Of a stretch of DNA of 40,977 nt, positions 9,602-17,688 are shown one piece after another (the first letter of the stretch is position 1; every line of letters begins with the position of its first letter). The position numbers and the translations under genes are program-made. The DNA comes from a bacterium (GTDB lineage: Bacteria > Patescibacteriota > Saccharimonadia > Saccharimonadales > Saccharimonadaceae). The DNA is taken from positions 1 through 40,977 of the forward strand of contig JAJYAA010000002.1 in NCBI GenBank assembly GCA_021779755.1, read 5' to 3'. The notes below the pieces were generated by a model, which saw only the letters and a list, made by a program, of their open reading frames with translations, was not told the DNA's origin and made no database searches.

Positions 9602-10357
9602 GTGAAAAAAGTGTTAGCCTTTGACCTCGACGACACACTTGCGGTCACGAAATCGCCTATCTCGGACAAAATGAGCGAGACTCTTGCTCGGGTTTTAGAT
9701 GAGTTTGACGTTTGCGTTATATCTGGTGGGTCATTTAGCCAATTTAAGAAGCAGATAATAGACAAGTTGGATATCAGCCCAATGCAACTACGTCGGCTGC
9801 ATTTAATGCCAACTTGCGGAACACGTTATTATCGTTATGACGAGATAAATCGCGATTGGGAACTGCAATACGCTGAGGATTTGAGTGATCAGCAAAAGGG
9901 CGACATTAAAGCTGCTTTAGAGAAGTCGGCAAAGCAGTTGGGTTTGTGGCTCGATCATCCTGCCGGTGATATTATCGAAGATCGTGAAAGTCAAATTACC
10001 TACTCGGCGCTCGGTCAGCAGGCGACACCTGACGATAAATACGCCTGGGATCCTGATGGTGGTAAAAAAGCGACATTGCGCAATTTGGTTGCTGAACAAC
10101 TACCCGACCTAGAGGTACGAGTGGGCGGCACGACTTCAATTGACGTGACTCGTGTTGGAATCGACAAAGCATACGGTATGCACAAACTGATCGATGTGCT
10201 CGAAATCAGCAAGGACGAAATTCTATTTTTTGGCGACAAATTACAAGAAGGCGGCAATGACTATCCAGTTAAAGCCATGGGGATTGAAAGTATTGAAGTC
10301 GACGGCTGGGAAGATACGGTCGGCAGGCTCGAGGCTATCCTGGCGACAATAGAATAA
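9602..10357 (+). CDS. HAD-IIB phosphomannomutase-like enzyme
   Basis: A 251-residue protein starting at GTG. Its N terminus LAFDLDDTLAVTKSPIS carries the HAD nucleophile Asp and the second Asp (DxD), followed by ISGGSF in the second motif and FGDKLQEGGNDYPV near the C terminus. The last motif, with the GGNDY core, is characteristic of the eukaryotic-type phosphomannomutases (PMM), which interconvert mannose-6-phosphate and mannose-1-phosphate. MPTCGTRYYRYD fits the substrate-cap region of that family. The role inferred is supplying a sugar-1-phosphate for the neighbouring glycan pathway; a related phosphatase activity cannot be excluded. Its stop codon abuts the stop of the convergent GT4 gene with no bases between. 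Confidence 0.75.
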   Translation: MKKVLAFDLDDTLAVTKSPISDKMSETLARVLDEFDVCVISGGSFSQFKKQIIDKLDISPMQLRRLHLMPTCGTRYYRYDEINRDWELQYAEDLSDQQKGDIKAALEKSAKQLGLWLDHPAGDIIEDRESQITYSALGQQATPDDKYAWDPDGGKKATLRNLVAEQLPDLEVRVGGTTSIDVTRVGIDKAYGMHKLIDVLEISKDEILFFGDKLQEGGNDYPVKAMGIESIEVDGWEDTVGRLEAILATIE

Positions 10358-11479
10358 TTACAAGTTGTCGCTAACGATTTTGCGGATTTTTGTCAGGAAC
10401 AGACTTTTGTCGAAGCGCTTGGCTTTACGACGCAAGGTAGCTGGCAGGAAGTTTGTTTGTTCGGCTTGCTGAACGGCCAGGGCGACGTCGTCAACGGTTT
10501 GGCTAGCAAATAAAACGCCGCTGATGCCGTCCTCAACAATGTCCTTGGTGCCAGCGCTCGCAAATCCTATCACGGGTGCGCCGGCCGCTAGGGCCTCGAC
10601 ACTAACTATGCCAAAGTCTTCGTCGCTTGGAAAGATAAAACCTTTGGCGTGATTTAGGGCGTATTCAACCGCGCTGTCACTGGCGTCGCCAAACCTATCG
10701 GTATAAAAGCTAATTTTATCGCTGCCGGCCGCTAGCCTAACCAGTTCATCGTGCATTGGGCCATTACCGAATACTTTTAATGGCACGCCTAGCTGTTTAC
10801 AGGCTGCCACAGCCAAGTCAAAGCGCTTATTGGGTAGTTGACGGCCTAGCGTTACGTAGTAGTCTTCGCGCGTGCGTGCGGGCTCGAAACGATCAATTGA
10901 CACAGGGGGATAAACGACCGTCGAAGGTTTATTGTAATACCGCTTAATCCGCTTTTGAGTTTCGGTGCTGTTGGCAATAAACACGTCGACATTTTGAGCG
11001 GCGGCGTAATCTAGCTTGCGCTGTTTTTTTACAAGTGGTGGGTAGATGAGCTTGATGAGCGGATTCAGGGCGCCGAAACCTGGCTCTTTACGATATAAGT
11101 CGTAGTGGCTCCAATAATATCTGGCTGGTGTATGGCAATAACTGATGATTTTTTGCCCTGGCCGAGTTTTTTGCACCTGGTTGGCGTTTAAGTATGCACT
11201 GGTAATGATGATGTCGTAAGCGCTTAAGTCCATTTTTTTGAATGCGTTTACCCCGAGTGTCGGAAAGAATCGATAAGTATTTCGCAAAAAAGCCGGCAAC
11301 TTTTGCAAATACGACGGTCGGACATCGACGCCATTAAAAGCCGGTACTTTGTCTGGGTTATACAGCGCGGTGTAAATTGGTGCCTCGGGAAACATAGTAT
11401 GTAGCTCTAAGACAACATTTTCAGCCCCACCCATCACTGTCAAAAACTCACAAACAATGGCTATTTTTGGGGCTGACAC
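10358..11479 (-). CDS. Glycosyltransferase family 4
   Basis: A 373-residue retaining GT-B enzyme. The N-terminal half shows IAIVCEFLTVMGGAENVVLEL, the typical acceptor-domain loop. The C-terminal half shows YYVTLGRQLPNKRFDLAV and the donor-site motif FPSDEDFGIVSVEALAAG with the conserved E-x7-E. The start is GTG at 11479, sharing one base with the TAG stop of the initiating transferase upstream, so the two are coupled. Its likely job is adding a sugar soon after the first one on undecaprenyl phosphate; which sugar is unknown. Confidence 0.9.
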   Translation of the reverse strand: MSAPKIAIVCEFLTVMGGAENVVLELHTMFPEAPIYTALYNPDKVPAFNGVDVRPSYLQKLPAFLRNTYRFFPTLGVNAFKKMDLSAYDIIITSAYLNANQVQKTRPGQKIISYCHTPARYYWSHYDLYRKEPGFGALNPLIKLIYPPLVKKQRKLDYAAAQNVDVFIANSTETQKRIKRYYNKPSTVVYPPVSIDRFEPARTREDYYVTLGRQLPNKRFDLAVAACKQLGVPLKVFGNGPMHDELVRLAAGSDKISFYTDRFGDASDSAVEYALNHAKGFIFPSDEDFGIVSVEALAAGAPVIGFASAGTKDIVEDGISGVLFASQTVDDVALAVQQAEQTNFLPATLRRKAKRFDKSLFLTKIRKIVSDNL

Positions 11480-12915
11480 TATTTGGCGCCCCGTTTACGT
11501 AGAACCACGCCAATTGTCTTGAACAGAATCTTAATATCTAGCCAGAATGTCCAGTTCTGGGCATAGAATAATTCTAGTTCGATACGTTCGTCGAATGATA
11601 ATTCGCTGCGGCCCGAAACCTGCCAAATACCAGTCATGCCCGATTTGACACTGTGTAGCAAGGCGCTGCGACCGTGAGCTAGTTTGACCTCCTGGGGCAA
11701 GATTGGACGTGGCCCTACCAGGCTGATCTCGCCCTTAAAGACATTAAATAGTTGCGGTAATTCGTCGAGTGACGTAGCCCGCAAGAATGCGCCAAATTTG
11801 GTGATGCGGGGATCGTTTTGGACCTTGCGGTTTTTTTCATATTCAGCAACCAGGTCTTCGCGTCCCATTTGGCGGAATTCCTCGGCGGCATCATGAGCCC
11901 CGTAAGCAGCGTCCATGCTACGAAACTTGATTAGTCCGATTGGCTGCGAAAAGCGACTGAGGCGCTTACTAATATAAAAGGCTGGCCCCGGGTCGGCAAT
12001 CCTCTTGATGATAAAGAGAATTAGGAAAACTGGCGACAAGATAACAATTAATATAGTGCTCACAATTTGATCAAAAATGCGTTTCAAGATCGCACCCCAG
12101 CCAACGAGGGGAGTCTGATAAACTGATATCATCGGATAGCCCAGGAATACGTCGACGGTGTTTTTGCCAGAATAGAACTCGGCTTCGCCTGGTATGAAGC
12201 GATAATCGATGTGATGCGATTGGGCGGCGTTAAGGATTTTTTGGTTACGGATGTCTGAATCATACAAATCAGTTTGAATGATAGTCGTAATGGCGTTGAC
12301 GGGGATATCACGCAGAGCAGCTTCGACCAGAGGGTAGTGATGGGTGTTGAGCTCTTCGGGGACAATCTTTTTCGGCCCAGCAATGGCAACGACTTCAAAG
12401 CCGCTCCTAGCGGTATTGGCTAGGTTGCGGGCGATGTCGCTAGTGGCAGCAGATGTACCGATTATTAAAATACGACTGGTACCTTTGCCATAGCGGAACA
12501 TCAGGCTACGAATTAATCGCAAAGTTTCACGTTCAAGGATAATAAAAACGAATGAACCGACAAAGGCATAAACGGCCACAAGTCGAGCAGGCATGATATT
12601 CTTGTCGCTGACGTATTGCCAGCCGATAACCAGCAGGATGCCGACGAAAGTTCCGACGGCCACTTTACCCCATTCAACCAGGCGACGATTGTAGGTACTT
12701 GGTTGATATAGGCCTAGGACGGCAAAGACAATGATCCAAAAAGGAATGATGACTATGAATCCCAGCAGGTAGTCATAGGCGTGTATGTTTGCCAGTAGTG
12801 GTCGTGGGTCGTATTGAACGCGGGCAATATAGGCAATTGTAAAAGCGGCTAGTAGTACGAAGGTATCGGCGATGATGAGAATGAGACTGTACAGCTTGGT
12901 ATTTTTACGTATCAT
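11479..12915 (-). CDS. Undecaprenyl-phosphate glycosyl-1-phosphate transferase (WbaP/polyprenyl type)
   Basis: This enzyme starts the surface glycan by moving a sugar-1-phosphate onto undecaprenyl phosphate. The 478-residue protein has four to five N-terminal membrane segments, a central Rossmann-like CoA-binding-type domain (SRILIIGTSAATSDIARNLA) and the C-terminal bacterial sugar transferase domain. The last is marked by AILKRIFDQIVSTILIVILS, LIKFRSMD, RITKFGAFLRATSLDELPQL and GEISLVGPRPILPQEV. I chose the ATG at 12915 because it precedes the first membrane helix; TATAAT (12926-12931) lies ten bases upstream, so the leader is very short. A longer frame would overlap the divergent gene at 12959. 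Confidence 0.93.
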   Translation of the reverse strand: MIRKNTKLYSLILIIADTFVLLAAFTIAYIARVQYDPRPLLANIHAYDYLLGFIVIIPFWIIVFAVLGLYQPSTYNRRLVEWGKVAVGTFVGILLVIGWQYVSDKNIMPARLVAVYAFVGSFVFIILERETLRLIRSLMFRYGKGTSRILIIGTSAATSDIARNLANTARSGFEVVAIAGPKKIVPEELNTHHYPLVEAALRDIPVNAITTIIQTDLYDSDIRNQKILNAAQSHHIDYRFIPGEAEFYSGKNTVDVFLGYPMISVYQTPLVGWGAILKRIFDQIVSTILIVILSPVFLILFIIKRIADPGPAFYISKRLSRFSQPIGLIKFRSMDAAYGAHDAAEEFRQMGREDLVAEYEKNRKVQNDPRITKFGAFLRATSLDELPQLFNVFKGEISLVGPRPILPQEVKLAHGRSALLHSVKSGMTGIWQVSGRSELSFDERIELELFYAQNWTFWLDIKILFKTIGVVLRKRGAK

Positions 12916-12925
12916 AAGTTTCTTT

Positions 12926-12931
12926 ATTATA
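12926..12931 (-). promoter_or_regulatory. -10 box for the sugar-transferase/GT4 operon
   Basis: A minus-strand TATAAT ends ten bases before the ATG at 12915. A start about seven bases downstream would leave a leader of only a few bases. The sequence at -35 does not match the consensus. Confidence 0.45.
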
Positions 12932-12958
12932 TCATTTTTGCGATACACTAGATGGTAG

Positions 12959-14290
12959 ATGACAGGTGGTATGAGAAGCATAAACAGCAAACTAACTCCG
13001 TTACCTCTTTTGGACAGGGTATATATCGCCATATTGTTGGTGGTGTTCGGTGGTATTGTCTTGCAGGGTCCAATAAGCGTTGGCTTCGGCACACTATGGC
13101 CACAATTTGATCTGTTAATTAAATCCTGGAAAGAGGTGTTGCTATTGATTGCCAGTGTGTTGGCTATAATTTTGCTGTACCGCAAAAAGCAATTTAATAT
13201 CTTGCGTCAGCCGTTGATGCTATTAATTGCTGGCTACGCACTGCTACATATATTATTAGTGGCATTAATGTGGCACGGCACGCAGGCTGCCTTGGCTGGT
13301 CTGATGATTGATTTGCGTTATATATTGTTCTTTGGGCTGGTATATATCGCTGCCACGCTATACCCCGACCTGAAGCGTAAGTTTTTGTTAACGTTTATGG
13401 CGGGTGGCATAGTTGTGGTGGGCTTTGCGGTTTTGCAGGTATTTGTTTTGCCGGCTGACATCTTGTCGCACATTGGATATGGCAAGACGACTATCGAGCC
13501 GTATTTAACAGTTGATTTAAATCAAAGTTACATTCGTATCAACAGCACACTGCGCGGGCCAAATCCACTGGGCGCATATGCCGTGATTATCCTATCGTTC
13601 ATAACAGCAGCATACTTAAAACGTAAAATTCCGCCCATTCGCAAATCGCAAATTATGGCGGTGATTTTATTGGTTGGCGGTGTTGTTGCGTTATGGGCGA
13701 GCTATTCGCGCAGTGCCGTCGTTGCGGCTATTATCGGCGCGGGACTTGTCGCGGTTGTGAGTCTGTCGTCCAGGTTATCGCGCCGCACCTGGATAGTCAG
13801 CTCGGCGATTCTGTTTGCAGTAATTGGCGGATTGGCTTTCGGCTATCGCAGTAGTTTTGTGTCAAATGTTTTACTTCACGAGAATCCGGGCAGTACCAGT
13901 AGTGTCAACTCCAACGAAGGGCACATTACTTCACTTCAGGATGGCATAGCCTTAGCCGCGGCAAACCCACTGGGTGACGGTGTTGGTAGCACCGGTTCGG
14001 CGTCATTGTACACTAACAAACCTCTGATTATCGAGAATCAATATCTATTAATTGCGCACGAGGTCGGGTGGTTGGGGCTAGGTTTGTTTGTGGTCATTTA
14101 TAGCATAATTATGGCAACTTTATGGCGCCTACGTCAGAGCTACGTCGCGCTCGGCGTGTTTGCGAGCGGTGTCGGCCTGGCGATTATCGGCATGTTGTTA
14201 CCAGTATGGGTAGACGACACAGTTTCAATTATCTGGTGGGGGCTGGCTGCCCTAGCAATCGGTACATGGCGCCCAGAGGGCCAGAAATAA
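12959..14290 (+). CDS. O-antigen ligase/polymerase family membrane protein (WaaL/Wzy-like)
   Basis: A 443-residue polytopic protein with about eleven hydrophobic segments and one large outside loop at roughly residues 290-360. In and around the loop is the family pattern: a Ser-x-x-His region (NEGHITSLQDGIALA) followed by NPLGDGVGSTGSAS, as in O-antigen ligases and Wzy polymerases, which join completed glycans to an acceptor or to each other. The segment LWASYSRSAVVAAIIGA with an exposed Arg also fits. An alternative start at 12971 would remove four residues. It is divergent from the initiating transferase and its TAA stop overlaps the ATG of the next gene by one base. Confidence 0.85.
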   Translation: MTGGMRSINSKLTPLPLLDRVYIAILLVVFGGIVLQGPISVGFGTLWPQFDLLIKSWKEVLLLIASVLAIILLYRKKQFNILRQPLMLLIAGYALLHILLVALMWHGTQAALAGLMIDLRYILFFGLVYIAATLYPDLKRKFLLTFMAGGIVVVGFAVLQVFVLPADILSHIGYGKTTIEPYLTVDLNQSYIRINSTLRGPNPLGAYAVIILSFITAAYLKRKIPPIRKSQIMAVILLVGGVVALWASYSRSAVVAAIIGAGLVAVVSLSSRLSRRTWIVSSAILFAVIGGLAFGYRSSFVSNVLLHENPGSTSSVNSNEGHITSLQDGIALAAANPLGDGVGSTGSASLYTNKPLIIENQYLLIAHEVGWLGLGLFVVIYSIIMATLWRLRQSYVALGVFASGVGLAIIGMLLPVWVDDTVSIIWWGLAALAIGTWRPEGQK

Positions 14291-14730
14291 TGCCAGCCAA
14301 CAGAACAACGAAGCGCCAGCGAGAGTTGCTGAACTTTGTAGATGGTTTTATTCAGGGCCACGGTTACGGTCCGAGCTATCGCGAAATTATGCGTGCCTTG
14401 GGTTACAGGTCCGTGTCGACAGTTGCTATTCATATTAATGGTCTGATAGCAAAGGGTTATTTGCATAAACGCGATAATTCAGCCAGGTCGCTTGAGGTAG
14501 TCACTACTCACCTGGACGATGCCCCGACTAAAAAAGCCCCAACTCCAGCGCAAGAAAAATGGCTGATTAACGCCGTATCAGAGCGATTCGACATATTACA
14601 ACAAGCGCATGACGACAAAGTCCTCGACGAACTCTACGTTTTGATCGGAGCCTTAAAAGTCCTCGGGCTTAATGACGCACACGTTGCGATGAAGGCTAGG
14701 CTAAAGACGGCAGGATTAACAAAGTTATAA
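14290..14730 (+). CDS. LexA-type DNA-binding domain protein without the protease domain
   Basis: A 146-residue protein. Residues 7-70 closely follow the LexA winged helix: TKRQRELLNFVDGFIQ, GYGPSYREIMRALGYRSV, AIHINGLIAKGYLHKR. The remaining 75 residues are charged and helical and show none of the S24 protease features (cleavage Ala-Gly, catalytic Ser and Lys), so RecA-stimulated self-cleavage is not expected. I start at the ATG at 14290, which overlaps the upstream TAA by one base (TAATG), because longer forms lie in another frame of the ligase gene. It may be a constitutive or ligand-free repressor, perhaps of the surface genes on both sides. The target is unknown. Confidence 0.75.
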   Translation: MPANRTTKRQRELLNFVDGFIQGHGYGPSYREIMRALGYRSVSTVAIHINGLIAKGYLHKRDNSARSLEVVTTHLDDAPTKKAPTPAQEKWLINAVSERFDILQQAHDDKVLDELYVLIGALKVLGLNDAHVAMKARLKTAGLTKL

Positions 14731-14763
14731 ACAATTCGATGTATTTATAACATCGCTATATGT

Positions 14764-14796
14764 TTGACATAATATTAAACCAAGCTTAAGCTTAGG
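14764..14796 (+). promoter_or_regulatory. Possible promoter with a HindIII-type palindrome before the surface-protein gene
   Basis: A perfect TTGACA stands at 14764-14769. It is followed by a palindromic stretch, AAGCTTAAGCTT (about 14782-14793), where the -10 box would be expected. The hexamer at the usual spacing (TAAGCT) is a poor -10. The palindrome would be a natural operator, perhaps for the LexA-like protein just upstream, but this is conjecture. Confidence 0.35.
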
Positions 14797-14839
14797 ACAT
14801 AGTAATAAATACAATACAAAAATAAAAAAGGACACCGAT

Positions 14840-16546
14840 ATGAAGTTACTGAAAAGTATTAGACTTAAGCGCCTTGCTGGCGTTTTTATATTCGTGTTTG
14901 CGGTGATCGCAACACAATTCTCGGGCGTACAATTTGCATCTGCTTTGACAACAGACACCTGGACTGGAACGGCCGGGGACGGCAAGTTTAGTACGGCTAC
15001 TAACTGGCAGGGTGGCGTTGCGCCAGTTAATGGCGATGTGTTGGCTTTTGATGTTACGTCCCTAACAGCCAATTCAACCGTTAATAACGATATGACTAAC
15101 CTATCTCTCGCTGGTATCAATTTTAGTGGCACCAACTCTAGCAACGCGGCATACACGATTACGGGTAACGCTATTACATTAACCGGGTCTGTAGTCAATG
15201 CAGCAACCACTACGAGTGGTGGTTCCACGTACTATATGTACAATACGATTCAGGCTAATATTGTATTAGCCGCTGCTGTTGCCCTGCAGAACGTTAATTA
15301 TGGCAGCAGCGCAAGCCAGACTATCGACACAGCCAGCTATGCATTGAGTATATCTGCTTCTAGTTGTAGTGAATTGCCACAGCTAGTTGGGAGCGGTAGC
15401 TTAAACTTGAGTGGTTCTAACGCAAGCTTTGCACTTCAACAGCCAAGCCCTAGTTTCTCTGGGGCAATTAACATCAGTTCTGGTGTTGTATATGCACAAG
15501 CCGGTGCGCTTGGCGATGCATCTGGCGCGACTAATATTTCAGGCACGGGGTCGTTGAATCTTTACGCAAGTGCTGACAGTAGCTGGTCCGAGCCGTTTAA
15601 CCTGGGTGGTAGTGGCTATATTCTAGCTGAACACGGCAGCTCTAACGGCTGTATGGGTTCTTCTGCTGCTACTGCCTATACGGCGACTTTAACAGGTCCA
15701 GTAACTTTACAGAGCGACTTTGCGTATGGTGCCGCAAATGCTTCGTTTGGTTCTGATAATTTGAAAATTACAGGTACATATACAAATAACTCACACTCAT
15801 TCAACGTTGCTGCTGGCGTACCCGGTACTTTAACGCTACCTACTGGCACAGTTCAGGCACCAGTAACGACGAACAAGTATTCTGACAGCCAACCAGCTGT
15901 TGATATAGTGGTCGGGCATAACGACACGACTACGCTTGACGGTGAAAGAGGACGTGTTGACGTAGCGGATGGTGGTATTTTGATGGGTGACGGAACCGCC
16001 GCGAGCGCCTATATCACTAATGGCGGTATTATCGCCCCTGGACACTCGCCAGGAAAACTAACAATAACTCAGACATTGTACCTTGGGGCCGGCTCGATCT
16101 ACCAAGCTCAATTGCAGACTGCGACCGTGGGCGGCTATGACCAAATTCAGGTTAGCGATCCAAGCCGAACGACCGGTAATGATGTTTATATCGACCCAAC
16201 GGCCGTCTTGGATGTATCACTCTATCCCGGATATAATATTAAAAAGGGCGATCAATTTATGATCATCAATAACCTGCAGCCAAGCACACAAAAAGTTACA
16301 GGTACTTTTGCTAACTTGTCCGAAGGTACTCAATTTACGGTTGGTGGTATAACATTCGGTATTAGCTATGTTGGCGGTGACGGCAATGATGTCGTATTAA
16401 CAGCCCTTAGCGCTGGTGCGGCGCCAGTAATACCAAACACCGGTGCTAAGCCTTTAAAACTTGCTAACCCAATAGTCTTGGTGGGTCTGGGTATTATGGC
16501 AGCCGGTATACTGTTGACACTTGCTCGTCGCCGATTTAATAATTAA
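14840..16546 (+). CDS. Large secreted beta-repeat surface protein with sortase signal
   Basis: A 568-residue surface protein. It has a basic signal peptide ending near VQFASA and a mature region of Gly, Ser, Thr and Asn-rich beta-strand repeats. TWTGTAGDGKFSTATNWQGG near the start is the sort of sequence found before autotransporter-like beta-helix repeats. The C terminus has IPNTGAKP, a hydrophobic helix (VLVGLGIMAAGILLTLA) and the basic tail RRRFNN, which together form a cell-wall sorting signal of the LPxTG type with Ile in place of Leu. A good AAGGA site precedes the ATG. The next gene is a sortase, so the pair is very likely enzyme and substrate. The function of the exposed part (adhesion, sheath) is unknown. 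Confidence 0.8.
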   Translation: MKLLKSIRLKRLAGVFIFVFAVIATQFSGVQFASALTTDTWTGTAGDGKFSTATNWQGGVAPVNGDVLAFDVTSLTANSTVNNDMTNLSLAGINFSGTNSSNAAYTITGNAITLTGSVVNAATTTSGGSTYYMYNTIQANIVLAAAVALQNVNYGSSASQTIDTASYALSISASSCSELPQLVGSGSLNLSGSNASFALQQPSPSFSGAINISSGVVYAQAGALGDASGATNISGTGSLNLYASADSSWSEPFNLGGSGYILAEHGSSNGCMGSSAATAYTATLTGPVTLQSDFAYGAANASFGSDNLKITGTYTNNSHSFNVAAGVPGTLTLPTGTVQAPVTTNKYSDSQPAVDIVVGHNDTTTLDGERGRVDVADGGILMGDGTAASAYITNGGIIAPGHSPGKLTITQTLYLGAGSIYQAQLQTATVGGYDQIQVSDPSRTTGNDVYIDPTAVLDVSLYPGYNIKKGDQFMIINNLQPSTQKVTGTFANLSEGTQFTVGGITFGISYVGGDGNDVVLTALSAGAAPVIPNTGAKPLKLANPIVLVGLGIMAAGILLTLARRRFNN

Positions 16547-16578
16547 ATAAAACGTAACTTAAAATAACTATATGTAAT

Positions 16579-16600
16579 GAGCGGGGCCGTATAGGCGCTC
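16579..16600 (+). terminator. Hairpin between the surface protein and its sortase
   Basis: GAGC pairs with GCTC and GCC with GGC around a GTATA loop, with a three-base bulge on the 5' side. No T-run follows, so this is not a classical terminator; it may lower sortase expression relative to the abundant substrate. Confidence 0.3.
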
Positions 16601-16609
16601 GCTCGTTAT

Positions 16610-17647
16610 ATGTATGAGACAAAAAATAAAACAACAAACATGAAAAATGACTTTACGACAACTAGGGGACGTATACGCTCTGAACCAAGAGCTCCTTTTG
16701 TTGCGCGCGAAGTTGTATACGTGCGTCGTCAGCCAGGTGTAGTTCAATATAATACGGTTATTAATTCGGATAGTATCGCTACTCCAGTCAACGAGCCTCG
16801 ACTTATTGATGATATTGTTCGTACGGCGCCAGCTCCTGTTGTCGTGAGTGTGTCTCTACGTTATAGCTTTGCCAAAACGGCTAGACGCGCGGATATTTTG
16901 TACCGCGCGATAGCTAGTAATGGACCAGGCAGTAATACAGACAGTCGAAAAAGAGAACCTAAACTTAAAAAGCATAAAGTTGGTCGTCTACTGTTTGGTA
17001 TTCTGGCTGTTATTGTTCTTGCGGCTACTGGATATATAGGCTTTGATACCTGGCAAATCAATAACCATGCCGAGCATCAAATAACACAAACTGTCAGTGC
17101 GCTAGCGAAGGCGACGGTTGACCCAAAAGCGCATCAAGCCGCTGAGGGTACCGACGAGAAGCCGCTTCCAGATACATCACTCAAGGACTATCATGTTGCC
17201 GCCAGTCTGCCGCGAGCACTCTATATTAGCAAATTAGGTATCGCCGCACGGGTTCTACCGATGGGTGTTAATCCTGATGGCAGTGTTCAGGCACCACTTA
17301 ACATATACGATTCTGGTTGGTATAGCGGTAGTGTTCAGCCAGGTCAGATTGGCGCTGTGTTTATTGATGGGCATGCCTCTGGGCCGACCCATTTTGGCCT
17401 ATTCGGTAATCTCTACAAACTGACGGTTGGCGATACGTTGCAAATTGAGAAGGGTGATGGAACACGCTTGACGTATAAAGTTGTGCATACCGAGGTTGTT
17501 GATAAGGATAAAGTCGATATGAAATCCATGTTGTTGCCGTACGGTAAAGCTCTAAGAGGACTTAATCTAATGACGTGTGCTGGAGAGTGGGTCCAAAACG
17601 GCAAGACTTTATCGCAGAGAGTGCTGGTTTATACAGAACAGATATAA
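16610..17647 (+). CDS. Sortase (class F-like) with long cytoplasmic N-terminal arm
   Basis: A transpeptidase of 345 residues. The catalytic domain begins near residue 195 and contains the triad: His255 in FIDGHASG, Cys323 in NLMTCAGEW, Arg337 in LSQRVLVY. The sequence style (LPRALYISKLGI then VNPDGSVQAPLN) is that of class D/F sortases. One membrane helix spans about 126-146. Unusually, about 125 residues precede it, rich in Arg and Pro, and should lie in the cytoplasm. A start at the internal Met11 is possible and would not change this. It sits 63 bases after the surface protein at 14840, its likely substrate. Confidence 0.88.
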   Translation: MYETKNKTTNMKNDFTTTRGRIRSEPRAPFVAREVVYVRRQPGVVQYNTVINSDSIATPVNEPRLIDDIVRTAPAPVVVSVSLRYSFAKTARRADILYRAIASNGPGSNTDSRKREPKLKKHKVGRLLFGILAVIVLAATGYIGFDTWQINNHAEHQITQTVSALAKATVDPKAHQAAEGTDEKPLPDTSLKDYHVAASLPRALYISKLGIAARVLPMGVNPDGSVQAPLNIYDSGWYSGSVQPGQIGAVFIDGHASGPTHFGLFGNLYKLTVGDTLQIEKGDGTRLTYKVVHTEVVDKDKVDMKSMLLPYGKALRGLNLMTCAGEWVQNGKTLSQRVLVYTEQI

Positions 17648-17673
17648 AAGCATAGTCGATATGTTTTGTACGT

Positions 17674-17679
17674 TATAAT
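17674..17679 (+). promoter_or_regulatory. -10 box before the serine hydrolase gene
   Basis: A perfect TATAAT ends nine bases before the ATG at 17689, with no ribosome binding site between. The transcript would start within two or three bases of the start codon. Confidence 0.45.
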
Positions 17680-17688
17680 ATTAAACAG

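Noticed and set aside
14122-14289. N-terminal extension of the LexA-like gene
   Set aside because: The extra 56 codons lie inside the ligase gene in another frame and look unlike protein; the TAATG junction at 14288-14292 explains the start.
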